The notes under the pieces are model-generated. The model was given only the letters and a program-made list of their open reading frames with translations, did no database searches and was not told the DNA's origin. Of a stretch of DNA of 64,000 nt, positions 56,843 through 64,000 are shown piece by piece (the stretch's first letter is position 1; every line of letters begins with the position of its first letter). Origin of the DNA: Litchfieldia alkalitelluris (GTDB taxonomy: Bacteria > Bacillota > Bacilli > Bacillales > Bacillaceae_L); NCBI RefSeq assembly GCF_002019645.1, contig NZ_KV917374.1, positions 4,623,161-4,687,160 of the forward strand, written 5' to 3'. The translations under genes were made by a program, and so were the position numbers.

Positions 56843-58261
56843 TTACCAATTAAAATATAACTTTTTAAGTTTCCCAATCATTATTGGGTCTTCCGAGTAT
56901 TCCGCACCTTCATGCCACATTGATGGTTCCTCAAAATTCCCCTTATTAGATAAAAGATTATAACTTCCTTGAACATAATATGAATTGTCGCAAATCAATA
57001 GTTTATGATGAGAATTCACCTTTTGTATTTGAAATAAATCCCCGTATTTTTTGAATTTCTTTTGCAATTCATTTGCAACTTTCTCAGTTAACAAGTTGCG
57101 GGAATCTTCCTTTTGGTAGGAATGGCTTGAAATACCATAAGCAATTTTCAATCGTACTTTTCGTTTTAATAAAGAGCGGAATCGTTCCATAAGATCATTA
57201 CGATCTGATAATATCCAGCTTCCTAACCATGGGCTTATAATACAAACTTCTTCCTCTGCATTTTCTAGGGCATGATGGAAGATATCCTTTATTTCACGAT
57301 TCATAAGATGACGATTATTTGAAAAATTCACTCTTTCATCTTGCAACTTACGTATTAATTCCTCATAAATCTTTTGATGTGGTTGATTGGGATCTTTCTC
57401 ATTTATGGATGAAATTTGATTTTTTACATATTCAACTGATTTCCCATATTGTTCAATTGCAATCTTCAAATCTAAAAAAAGTGATTTTGTTGAATCAATT
57501 TCCTGCTCATATTTAGTCTTTAATTCATCTTCTATTTGTTTACGTATTAAAATTTCTCGTTCTTCTTTATTCTGTTCATCTTTGAAAGATAAAGTCTGAT
57601 TCTGCAAAGCAATTTCTATGGATTTACCAATCTCACCAATTAAAGAACTTTTTACTCCTTCTAATAAATTCTCTTGTTCTTTTGCAAATTGTTTTGTTTG
57701 TGTGGTATTAATTTGTGCTGCCATTTCGTTCGTTGCTTTCATTAATCTAATATCTATTTGTTCACGTAAATCTTTTTTTAGTTCATTTATTAATCGATCG
57801 TAATCAACTTTTACTGGTGTTTGGTCACTATTAGAAATTAGACTTTTACTTCCACTATCAATTATGTGTATTAATGCATCTTCTTTTTTTATCTCATTTT
57901 TTCTAAGCTCTACAAATTGCATGTCAAGTTTAACTCTTGTATTATTAGTTTTTTTCACTAATCGATTGGAATTATGTTTAATTTGCAAACTCATTAAACA
58001 AGCACTAGAAAAAAAGAAAAAATTAAATATAGAGAATGCAGGAACATAATATACAAAAATTCCACCAAGTACGGTTGATATTGCTATTATTAAAAATAGA
58101 ACCGAATCATACTTATTATATTTGTTTGTCATTGACCTTTTAATCATCCACAAAAGTAATATTTCTGCTATACCACCTAAAACAAAAAATAATTTTATGG
58201 GTAACACTAAAGAAAGAGAAGAAATTGCTAATGCTAAGGTTGAAATTTGATACTTGTTCAT
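56843..58261 (-). CDS. Membrane protein with coiled coil and PLD-like nuclease domain
   Basis: Protein of 472 residues. Four hydrophobic segments occupy residues 5-92. A long charged, coiled-coil stretch spans about 115-300 (many Lys/Glu/Gln). A C-terminal phospholipase D-like domain contains a single HxK-type motif, HHKLLICDNSYYVQGSYNLLSN (about 435-456), plus CIISPWLG earlier. One HKD copy implies dimerisation. The gene follows the OB protein by 14 bases; AGGAGA precedes the ATG. The pair may form a membrane-bound nuclease system. Confidence 0.72.
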   Translation of the reverse strand: MNKYQISTLALAISSLSLVLPIKLFFVLGGIAEILLLWMIKRSMTNKYNKYDSVLFLIIAISTVLGGIFVYYVPAFSIFNFFFFSSACLMSLQIKHNSNRLVKKTNNTRVKLDMQFVELRKNEIKKEDALIHIIDSGSKSLISNSDQTPVKVDYDRLINELKKDLREQIDIRLMKATNEMAAQINTTQTKQFAKEQENLLEGVKSSLIGEIGKSIEIALQNQTLSFKDEQNKEEREILIRKQIEDELKTKYEQEIDSTKSLFLDLKIAIEQYGKSVEYVKNQISSINEKDPNQPHQKIYEELIRKLQDERVNFSNNRHLMNREIKDIFHHALENAEEEVCIISPWLGSWILSDRNDLMERFRSLLKRKVRLKIAYGISSHSYQKEDSRNLLTEKVANELQKKFKKYGDLFQIQKVNSHHKLLICDNSYYVQGSYNLLSNKGNFEEPSMWHEGAEYSEDPIMIGKLKKLYFNW

Positions 58262-58275
58262 CTATTATCTCCTAT

Positions 58276-59310
58276 CTAATCGACTAATACTTTATCTACA
58301 ACAATCTCTAATTCACCCTCATAAATATCCACCATTCCAACAAGTTTTACTGAAAATTGTGCTTTTTCTGCATGAACTATACGTTCTTTTCTTCCTTTTA
58401 TCTCTTCGGTATCAGCTCTAAATAATACAGTTTTAATTTTTGAATTTTTATCAACTAAATAAAACATCAAGTGTCCGTCGTCTCGTGGTTGAATACCTTT
58501 AACAAATCCTGAGACAATAACCATTCTTCCACGATCTTGCTCAGTAATATTTTTTAAATCAATTTCTTTTATTTGTGCTTCATCACCTTTTTCAATTACG
58601 TGTATTGATTCAATTCCATTTGGGACTATTTGTAACTTGCTGTTATATTCATTTACCTCACCATCTACTTTAATAGTAGAGAAAACAGGAAAGTTATCTG
58701 ATAAAGGATTTAAATTATTAAATATTGGTACTGTAATTTCTTGTCCACTCTCAAGTTGCACATTCAAAAAGATATGTCCCTCTGGATGTGAATACTTTGA
58801 AACTATCACCGCAGTAACATTAATCTTATCTCCAATATTGGATTTTGTTATTTCTGGAATCTGAGTATTTTCTAGAACTTCATCCGAGATACTCTCCACA
58901 TTTATTTCTAATTCATCATTATATTCTTTTAATTCACCTTTGACATTAACAGTCTCACCTTCCTGTAAATGTTCTGTTGAAATTTCCATATCCGAAAAAA
59001 TCACTACTTTTAAAGAACCATTATTTTCTTCCAAAGTTAAAAAGACGTGCCCGTCTTTATGGTCATAACGATTAGAAATTTTTCCATTAACCGAAACTTT
59101 TTTTCCTATCATGCTCTCATTTATATCTGCGATTTTCAAAATATCAATTCTATCAGGAGTAGATGATGTCTGATCTTTTGTCATTACCAGCTGATTCTCT
59201 TTACTTTTCTGATTAGGTGGAATCAAATATCCTTCATTATATAAAAAACCTGCAATTCCAATTAAAAGTGTGATACCCAAGCAAATTATAAAAATACTAT
59301 TTCCTTTCAT
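58276..59310 (-). CDS. Membrane-anchored protein with three OB-fold domains
   Basis: Start taken at ATG 59310 (MKGNSIF; GAGGGG upstream), giving 344 residues. An N-terminal membrane anchor (about 5-22) is followed by three similar units (about 65-145, 150-235 and 250-330). Each has a pattern like IGxKVxVxGxI...HxxGHxFLxx...IxVxIF, the OB-fold pattern of nucleic-acid-binding and signal-binding proteins. Topology suggests an extracytoplasmic sensor or binder. First gene of the pair with the PLD protein. Confidence 0.7.
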   Translation of the reverse strand: MKGNSIFIICLGITLLIGIAGFLYNEGYLIPPNQKSKENQLVMTKDQTSSTPDRIDILKIADINESMIGKKVSVNGKISNRYDHKDGHVFLTLEENNGSLKVVIFSDMEISTEHLQEGETVNVKGELKEYNDELEINVESISDEVLENTQIPEITKSNIGDKINVTAVIVSKYSHPEGHIFLNVQLESGQEITVPIFNNLNPLSDNFPVFSTIKVDGEVNEYNSKLQIVPNGIESIHVIEKGDEAQIKEIDLKNITEQDRGRMVIVSGFVKGIQPRDDGHLMFYLVDKNSKIKTVLFRADTEEIKGRKERIVHAEKAQFSVKLVGMVDIYEGELEIVVDKVLVD

Positions 59311-59464
59311 TACATTTCCCCTCATTCTAATTAATTTCTTCAACTAGAAATATTTTACCATGTACTAAGAATCAGTAGTATTTCTTTAATTGTACTTACC
59401 TTATATACAAAATTATAATTTATGGTAAAATTATTCAATATTTATATAAAAGAGGAGTACATTA

Positions 59465-59638
59465 ATGAAAATCTTAAGCATTTTTTCTTTATTAATTTTA
59501 TTAAGTTTTTTACTTTCAGGGTGCGGGAATACAGAGAAAAACGATGGAAATTCTTACGACTGTACAACAGACACTGATTGTTATGAAAAGTATGGTTGTC
59601 CTGAAGGGAGAGATACATATAATCCGCTATGTCAATAA
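59465..59638 (+). CDS. Small Cys-rich lipoprotein
   Basis: A 57-residue protein from ATG 59465 behind GAGGAG. Signal peptide with lipobox LLSGC (Cys 19), then a short mature part with four further Cys (DCTTDTDCYEKYGCPEG ... LC), probably two disulfides. Transcribed opposite to the OB-PLD pair and followed by a strong terminator. Confidence 0.6.
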   Translation: MKILSIFSLLILLSFLLSGCGNTEKNDGNSYDCTTDTDCYEKYGCPEGRDTYNPLCQ

Positions 59639-59661
59639 AACACTGTCATATTAAAAGCAGG

Positions 59662-59686
59662 AAAAACGCTCAATCTGAGCGTTTTT
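59662..59686 (+). terminator. Terminator after the small lipoprotein gene
   Basis: AAAAACGCTC and GAGCGTTTTT around AATCT. Perfect arms and a T run. Confidence 0.88.
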
Positions 59687-59815
59687 AATCTATATTTAAC
59701 TGTTATACTTCTATACAATGTTTTCCGGATTCTTTTAATATTCCTCTAACTATGGAACATTAAATCTTGCTCGGTTAAAATTAAATGTCATAAAAGTCCA
59801 TAAGATCTAGAAACC

Positions 59816-60046
59816 TTCCTATAGACCGAATGTTAAATTATAATAAAATTCCTATTCACCGAAATACCTTACATTAGCACACCTAACCCTTATGCTAACT
59901 AAACGGCAAAAGTCCAGCATTCCCTAGGGACAAGTTCAAATACTTGATATATATGCTCTGTGAATAGGCATGCACGGGATCCCGTGCATACCTATTCCCC
60001 GAAAATAGAATTAGATTTTAGTATTAAAAACTTCCTATACACCGAG
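59816..60046. repeat. Four direct repeats TTCCTATNNNCCGA
   Basis: Copies at 59816-59830, 59849-59863, 59989-60003 and 60032-60046, all in the same orientation. The consensus is TTCCTAT(A/T)(G/C)(A/C)CCGA (third copy begins TA). They lie in the gap directly beyond the 3' end of the serine recombinase operon and are not in any gene. Confidence 0.65.
59962..59997. repeat. 36-bp palindrome centred on GGGATCCC
   Basis: GAATAGG and CCTATTC outer arms with inner ATGCACGGGATCCCGTGCAT form a palindrome broken only by the C/A pair at 59969/59990. No T tract follows, so it is not a typical terminator. Its right arm overlaps the third CCTATT repeat. Confidence 0.75.
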
Positions 60047-60060
60047 TAAACAGGTATTAA

Positions 60061-60089
60061 AAAAAATGACCTTTTACGGTCATTTTTTT
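60061..60089 (-). terminator. Terminator of the serine recombinase operon
   Basis: AAAAAATGACC and GGTCATTTTTT around TTTTAC. It ends at the stop region of the second recombinase gene. Confidence 0.85.
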
Positions 60090-61692
60090 AAATTAAGTCT
60101 GCAAATGATAACTGTTTTCTGCTTGTCTCGTTTTCCTCATTATATGTGAAAGTTGTTGAGGGTAAATCATACTTCAGTTTTAACTCCACTTTATACTGAC
60201 TTATTTTTTTAGGCTTTTTTTCTATCAGGACACTTTCCACTATTTCAGTGACAAGTAATCTCCACTCACTATTTGTAACAGTATCTCTAGGCTTTTCAAA
60301 TGAATGTAAAACCGGTATCCAATATTGTTCTTGAAGTAACACTTCATTAATTCTGTCTATTCTTTTGACAAAGGAATCAATTTGTTGATCAAGTAAATCA
60401 CATTTACTTTGTAAATCTATCCTATAAAGAGTAAAAGACTCGATTAAACTTCTATTTACTTCGTTAAATTGCAGAGTCGAAAACCTACGAATCTTTAAAT
60501 CAATTTCATTTATTTTTATTAAATATTGGCCTTTTCCTTCCTCTGCTCTTTTAATGTTCTCTTGCAATGTCTGAATTTCCTCATTAAAGCTTTTTTGGAG
60601 CTTATTTAATATCTCAGAAATCTTGTAATTATGCCCAATAATACTTGTCCGTATCTTATTTTGTACAACTCTGTCGAAAAATTCAGATTTTAACCTAGAT
60701 TTACAGGATTCGCAAATATATAGTTTATGACCAAACTTTCCACCTTCTGTTTCTTGATTAGATATACTTAGATCGGAGTTACAATTAAAGCAATAGATAA
60801 TACCACGGAAAAGATAATTCGTACTATAGTATTTCGGATCAATGTCATTCTGGCTTCTAAATTTCATCTGTTCTTGACATCTATCCCATTCTAGTTTAGT
60901 TATGATTGGTTCTATTCCCTCGAGTGGGACAATCACTTCCTCTTTGCCCCTGTTGTCAATATGATTATACCGCTTCCCCCATAAATTATAACCTGCGTAT
61001 TTAGGATTTTTTATTATCCTTTCTACTTTATCGCGTGTCCAATCTTTCCCCCTGTAGCTCTTTCCCTGAAGTTCTTTTGCAATTTTTCGGCATCCAAGAC
61101 CCTGTAGATACTTATCAAAAATACTCTTTACCAGAAGAATCTCTTCTGGTATTTGTGAGAATCGTTTAGTTTTCTTGTCATAAGTGTAGCCAAAAGGAGG
61201 TTTGCCTCCTTGAAACATTCCTCTCTTCGCACCAACTGCCGCTTTCTCTCTTGTTCTTTCTCGGTTTTGTATAACTTCAAATTGCGCAAGAGCACTTTTA
61301 ATAAAGCCAAATATATCCCCTGGTTCCTCATCGAGTGTAGGTGGATTTTTGTCGATTATAACGATTGGTTTCCCTGTCGCAAACAGTATACTGCGAATTT
61401 CTTCAATTTCTATAATGTCTCTTGCCATTCTGTCCATCTTATACACTATAACAAAATCAAAGATATCTTTTGATAGGTCATCAATTAGTTCATTTAAGTT
61501 TTGCCGCTTGCTTAAGGGTTTCTTTGTGGCCGATACCCCAGGGTCGAGATATTTCTTTACAATAGCAACGTCATAGTTTTTGGCAAATTCTGCAGCTCTA
61601 TCAATCTGTAGTAACATATCTTGTTTATCTGTTGAATGACGTCCATAAAATGCACATCTACTTCCAGGTTTTAAGATATCATTTAACTCCAA
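60088..61692 (-). CDS. Large serine recombinase
   Basis: Site-specific recombinase of 534 residues. N-terminal resolvase domain: CAFYGRHSTDKQ with the nucleophilic Ser near residue 20, IVYKMDRMARD (about 78-88), and IREKAAVGAKRGMFQGGKPPFGY linking to the recombinase domain. The zinc ribbon is CFNC...CESC (about 290-320), followed by a coiled coil. It overlaps the preceding recombinase gene by 14 bases. Such enzymes integrate and excise elements and need no host factor. Confidence 0.93.
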   Translation of the reverse strand: MELNDILKPGSRCAFYGRHSTDKQDMLLQIDRAAEFAKNYDVAIVKKYLDPGVSATKKPLSKRQNLNELIDDLSKDIFDFVIVYKMDRMARDIIEIEEIRSILFATGKPIVIIDKNPPTLDEEPGDIFGFIKSALAQFEVIQNRERTREKAAVGAKRGMFQGGKPPFGYTYDKKTKRFSQIPEEILLVKSIFDKYLQGLGCRKIAKELQGKSYRGKDWTRDKVERIIKNPKYAGYNLWGKRYNHIDNRGKEEVIVPLEGIEPIITKLEWDRCQEQMKFRSQNDIDPKYYSTNYLFRGIIYCFNCNSDLSISNQETEGGKFGHKLYICESCKSRLKSEFFDRVVQNKIRTSIIGHNYKISEILNKLQKSFNEEIQTLQENIKRAEEGKGQYLIKINEIDLKIRRFSTLQFNEVNRSLIESFTLYRIDLQSKCDLLDQQIDSFVKRIDRINEVLLQEQYWIPVLHSFEKPRDTVTNSEWRLLVTEIVESVLIEKKPKKISQYKVELKLKYDLPSTTFTYNEENETSRKQLSFADLI

Positions 61693-63130
61693 GTAAATGT
61701 GCCTCCTTTATGCCTGAGAATGGATATTTATATACTAAGTCAATATATATTTCTTCGACATTTACTGTTTTAATAATATCAAATAAAACATCTTTTGACT
61801 TAAAATTTATTAGGTCTTGTAAATTATCGATTTTGAGCATATATTCCTTTATTGAATCAACCTTTTTTGGTAATTGTTCCAGAGAGAAAATTTCTGAGGT
61901 AATATATTCAATTTCTAACTCTTTATTCTTTAGTAGTTTGTAACTTTCTACGATTTTTTCGTGTGTGTTATTTTCTGTCGTTAAATTTTTTTGAATTTGC
62001 TCTGAAATATTGCAGAAAAGATCTTCCTTTAATGATTCTGCACGTTTCTTTAAGACGGCCAGTCTTTGTTCCAAAGCTTTTTTACTCTTAATCTGATGTC
62101 TATTAAACAATCTGATAAAATCTGTCTTTACAAGTGCTTTAATGTATTCAAGAGCATGTTCTAGGACAAGTTTCTCAAGATAATCTTTATTTAACTCACT
62201 CTTACACTTATTACATTTGTATATAGCCTTAGAATAGCTTCCAATGAAAGGCATACTACATTTTGTACAATTAACGAAACCATCGAGAATATAATCCAAT
62301 TCTAATTTTTTCTTCTTCCTTTTATTTACTTTTGGTCGACCCTCTTCAACCTTTTCATAAACGGTTTCCCATGTTTTTTTGTCGACAATTTTTAACACCT
62401 TATACTCCTGTGTGATTGGTGGAGAAGTTTCGAAATGAAGAACCCTGATGCCCATATAGGTGGGATTCTGTAATAATTCACGTATGTGGCCCGCTGTCCA
62501 TTTTCGATCCTTGTTTTTTGATTTAATTATTGTCATTACCTGTTCAACGGTTTTCCCCTCTAAAACTAGGTTATACATCTCTTTTATAAGTGAAAGTTGC
62601 ATTTCTTCTCTTATAATAGCTTTCTCAGGGTTTGATACATCTCTTTTATAGCCGTATGGAAGGTTACCAGGATTTTTACCTGAACGAAAGTCGGCTTCCC
62701 TTTTTGCTTTTATTCGCTCATGAATCTGTTTACCTTCCAATTGAACCATACACCCAATAAAAATTTCATATAATTCACCATTTGATGAATAGTTCATAGG
62801 CAGCTCTTCATCAGCAGTAAAAATTACTTTTACGTTATATTCTCTAAAAATTCTATACATTTTCAAATGTTGGATTACATTTCTCCCAAGTCTATCACGC
62901 TTGTAGACCAGTAAGTTTTTTATCTTCTTATCTTTGATAAGTTCAATGAGATTACTTAATTGCTCTCTTTCATCAATAGAAGTTTTTCTCGCAGAGATGG
63001 CATCATCGATAAATTCTTTTTCAACGATTAGATGATGATTTTTTGCTGCTTCAAAAGCTTTATACCTTTGGAGTTCTATTGAATGTTCCTGCATAGTAGT
63101 TGATCGGCGATAATATGCAACAGTTTCCAT
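61679..63130 (-). CDS. Large serine recombinase
   Basis: Recombinase of 483 residues. Resolvase domain AYYRRSTTMQEHS with the active Ser at residue 10, LVYKRDRLGRN with conserved Arg pair, then the recombinase domain and a zinc ribbon (CTKC ... CNKC, about 288-320) and a coiled coil. First gene of the leftward pair; its end overlaps the start of the second. The two proteins are clearly different, so they probably have distinct roles in one recombination system. Confidence 0.93.
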   Translation of the reverse strand: METVAYYRRSTTMQEHSIELQRYKAFEAAKNHHLIVEKEFIDDAISARKTSIDEREQLSNLIELIKDKKIKNLLVYKRDRLGRNVIQHLKMYRIFREYNVKVIFTADEELPMNYSSNGELYEIFIGCMVQLEGKQIHERIKAKREADFRSGKNPGNLPYGYKRDVSNPEKAIIREEMQLSLIKEMYNLVLEGKTVEQVMTIIKSKNKDRKWTAGHIRELLQNPTYMGIRVLHFETSPPITQEYKVLKIVDKKTWETVYEKVEEGRPKVNKRKKKKLELDYILDGFVNCTKCSMPFIGSYSKAIYKCNKCKSELNKDYLEKLVLEHALEYIKALVKTDFIRLFNRHQIKSKKALEQRLAVLKKRAESLKEDLFCNISEQIQKNLTTENNTHEKIVESYKLLKNKELEIEYITSEIFSLEQLPKKVDSIKEYMLKIDNLQDLINFKSKDVLFDIIKTVNVEEIYIDLVYKYPFSGIKEAHLLGVK

Positions 63131-63190
63131 AACTCACCCCCAAATATTTTTCCTTATCAAATACTTATGACAGATTATCATTGGCTAGTC

Positions 63191-63337
63191 CTATAGATCC
63201 TCTTTACTTAATTCGTTCATTAATTCTTTCTTTGCGAGGTTAATCCAAAGCTCAAACCATTGCTCATTTGAATCCTCATCAGTGACAAAACTTACAGACC
63301 TAATTTTTATCTGCTTAGATTTTTCTTGTTTTGACAT
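63191..63337 (-). CDS. Small acidic protein in the recombinase operon
   Basis: A 48-residue frame from ATG 63337: SKQEKSKQIKIRSVSFVTDED...ELWINLAKKELMNEL. It has good coding character, and its stop lies 60 bases before the recombinase start on the same strand. The ribosome site is weak (AGGG). Could be a helper of the recombinases; no family known. Confidence 0.5.
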   Translation of the reverse strand: MSKQEKSKQIKIRSVSFVTDEDSNEQWFELWINLAKKELMNELSKEDL

Positions 63338-63511
63338 ACCAGCACGCCCTTTTTCGAGAAAATTTTTGTATTAATCAAACTTGGTGAAAATCTTCTATAT
63401 TGCTCAATTTTCTTAGCAGTCTATCTCTAACCAATTCCTCGTATAACCCCATGCAGAATAAGAATTTTACTTGTAGCTACATTTTAGATGTTGTGTAATT
63501 GATATTATTTT

Positions 63512-63549
63512 TATTCACCAGTGTGAAACTATTTTTTTATCGGTGAATA
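63512..63549. repeat. Inverted repeat TATTCACC/GGTGAATA
   Basis: TATTCACC (63512-63519) and GGTGAATA (63542-63549) face each other across 22 bases. The core ATTCACCGA, read leftward, equals the right half of the repeat at 59849, on the far side of the recombinase operon. Confidence 0.55.
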
Positions 63550-63556
63550 TAAACAC

Positions 63557-63601
63557 AAAAAAGAGAGAGTCTAATCCTTAACAGATTTGACTCTCTTTGT
63601 T
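63557..63601 (-). terminator. Terminator overlapping the end of the 97-aa gene
   Basis: AAGAGAGAGTC and GACTCTCTTT pair across 17 bases; the stop codon of the gene lies inside the hairpin. Confidence 0.6.
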
Positions 63602-63871
63602 TTTTTCGACAGATACCTTCACTACTTTTTCTGAACTTAACTGAAGTTGCTGATTTAACAAATGAACAGCTGAACTATGTCTTAGCTTTTGTTCCCAATT
63701 AGAAAACACTTCCATTATTTTTTCTTGATTTTTTTTATTTAAATCTTCCACCCCATCAAAACTGATGTCGCCTAATCGATATCGAACTTTCAACTTGTCC
63801 ACCAAACTCCCCCTTTGTTCATGTCTATGCATGAAGGGAGTGTGGACAACCCTATTTCTTTTAGTTTTCAT
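63578..63871 (-). CDS. Hypothetical protein beside the recombinases
   Basis: Protein of 97 residues, basic at the N-terminus (MKTKRNRVVHTPFMHRHEQRG) and helical after that. It is read leftward, divergently from the third recombinase gene 53 bases away. The start has no strong ribosome site. Possibly a directionality or regulatory factor, but only position suggests this. Confidence 0.55.
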   Translation of the reverse strand: MKTKRNRVVHTPFMHRHEQRGSLVDKLKVRYRLGDISFDGVEDLNKKNQEKIMEVFSNWEQKLRHSSAVHLLNQQLQLSSEKVVKVSVEKNKESQIC

Positions 63872-63924
63872 GATTTTCTCTAATTAGTCATATATATGAA
63901 CTACCAGGACATGGAGGAATTGCA

Positions 63925-64000
63925 ATGACAGAATCTTTTATGGAAAATGCCAGGGATATCGCACTTTATTGTCGTGTTTCTACAGATGAACAAGCTAGAG
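63925..64000 (+). CDS. Third serine recombinase, cut by the right window edge
   Basis: ATG 63925 behind GGAGGAATTGCA encodes MTESFMENARDIALYCRVSTDEQAR before the window ends. YCRVSTDEQA is the catalytic start of the serine resolvase domain, with the nucleophilic Ser. It is transcribed opposite to the other two recombinases. Confidence 0.88.
   Translation, partial: MTESFMENARDIALYCRVSTDEQAR

Noticed and set aside
1-64000. CRISPR arrays, tRNA or rRNA genes
   Set aside because: No regularly spaced repeats with unique spacers were seen and no cloverleaf or rRNA-like sequence was recognised by eye.

Overview
The window is AT-rich DNA from a Gram-positive, endospore-forming Firmicute, most likely a member of the Bacillaceae. 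The evidence is AGGAGG-type ribosome binding sites, sigma-A-like promoters, BdbC/BdbD, YkvA-, YolD- and CBO0543-like proteins, a LysM coat-like protein and repeated pieces of spoVR. I cannot name the species.

Region 1 (1-5.9 kb) is a thiol and heavy-metal locus. A leftward run carries copC, copD (interrupted by an in-frame TGA) and the disulfide pair bdbD-bdbC. Divergently, a CmtR-type ArsR repressor with two matching operator palindromes precedes a CadA-like P1B ATPase. The first Cys codon of the ATPase's metal-binding CxxC motif is TGA, followed at the expected distance by a hairpin with an AGGTG loop. This looks like a selenocysteine codon and is the most striking single-gene observation here.

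Region 2 (5.9-12.1 kb) holds a YkvA-like membrane protein and two GGDEF-EAL proteins separated by about 1.1 kb of decayed DNA.

Region 3 (12.1-39.7 kb) is a patchwork of small gene groups separated by seven same-orientation fragments of the 3' part of spoVR, some with its terminator, ranging from nearly intact to heavily eroded. Between them lie a frameshifted MFS gene, an sbtA-sbtB bicarbonate transport pair, decayed genes, LysM and lipoprotein genes, Nudix and P-loop proteins, CBO0543 and DUF4145 proteins. A defence-like set follows: a GTPase-DUF697 gene, GIY-YIG proteins, a 1646-aa DUF4011 helicase-nuclease and a T5orf172-Sel1-EF-Tu-domain-2-like fusion. The repeats act like dividers of a cassette array.

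Region 4 (39.7-52.5 kb) continues as a defence island. It has a three-gene operon of different nuclease folds (PD-(D/E)XK, GIY-YIG, Mrr-like), a MORN-repeat protein, several unknown genes and a complete type I restriction-modification operon (hsdM-hsdS-hsdR plus a YgjP-type metallopeptidase).

Region 5 (52.5-64 kb) looks like part of an integrated element: an XRE regulator, a DnaA domain I-like protein, YolD, a short ATP-dependent DNA ligase, a membrane triple-OB/PLD pair, and at the right end three large serine recombinases (the third cut by the window edge). Direct repeats TTCCTATNNNCCGA and a 36-bp palindrome lie beside the recombinase operon.

Many genes carry single frameshifts or stops. 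Some sit in homopolymers and could be sequence errors, while others (multiple substitutions, deletions) are true decay.
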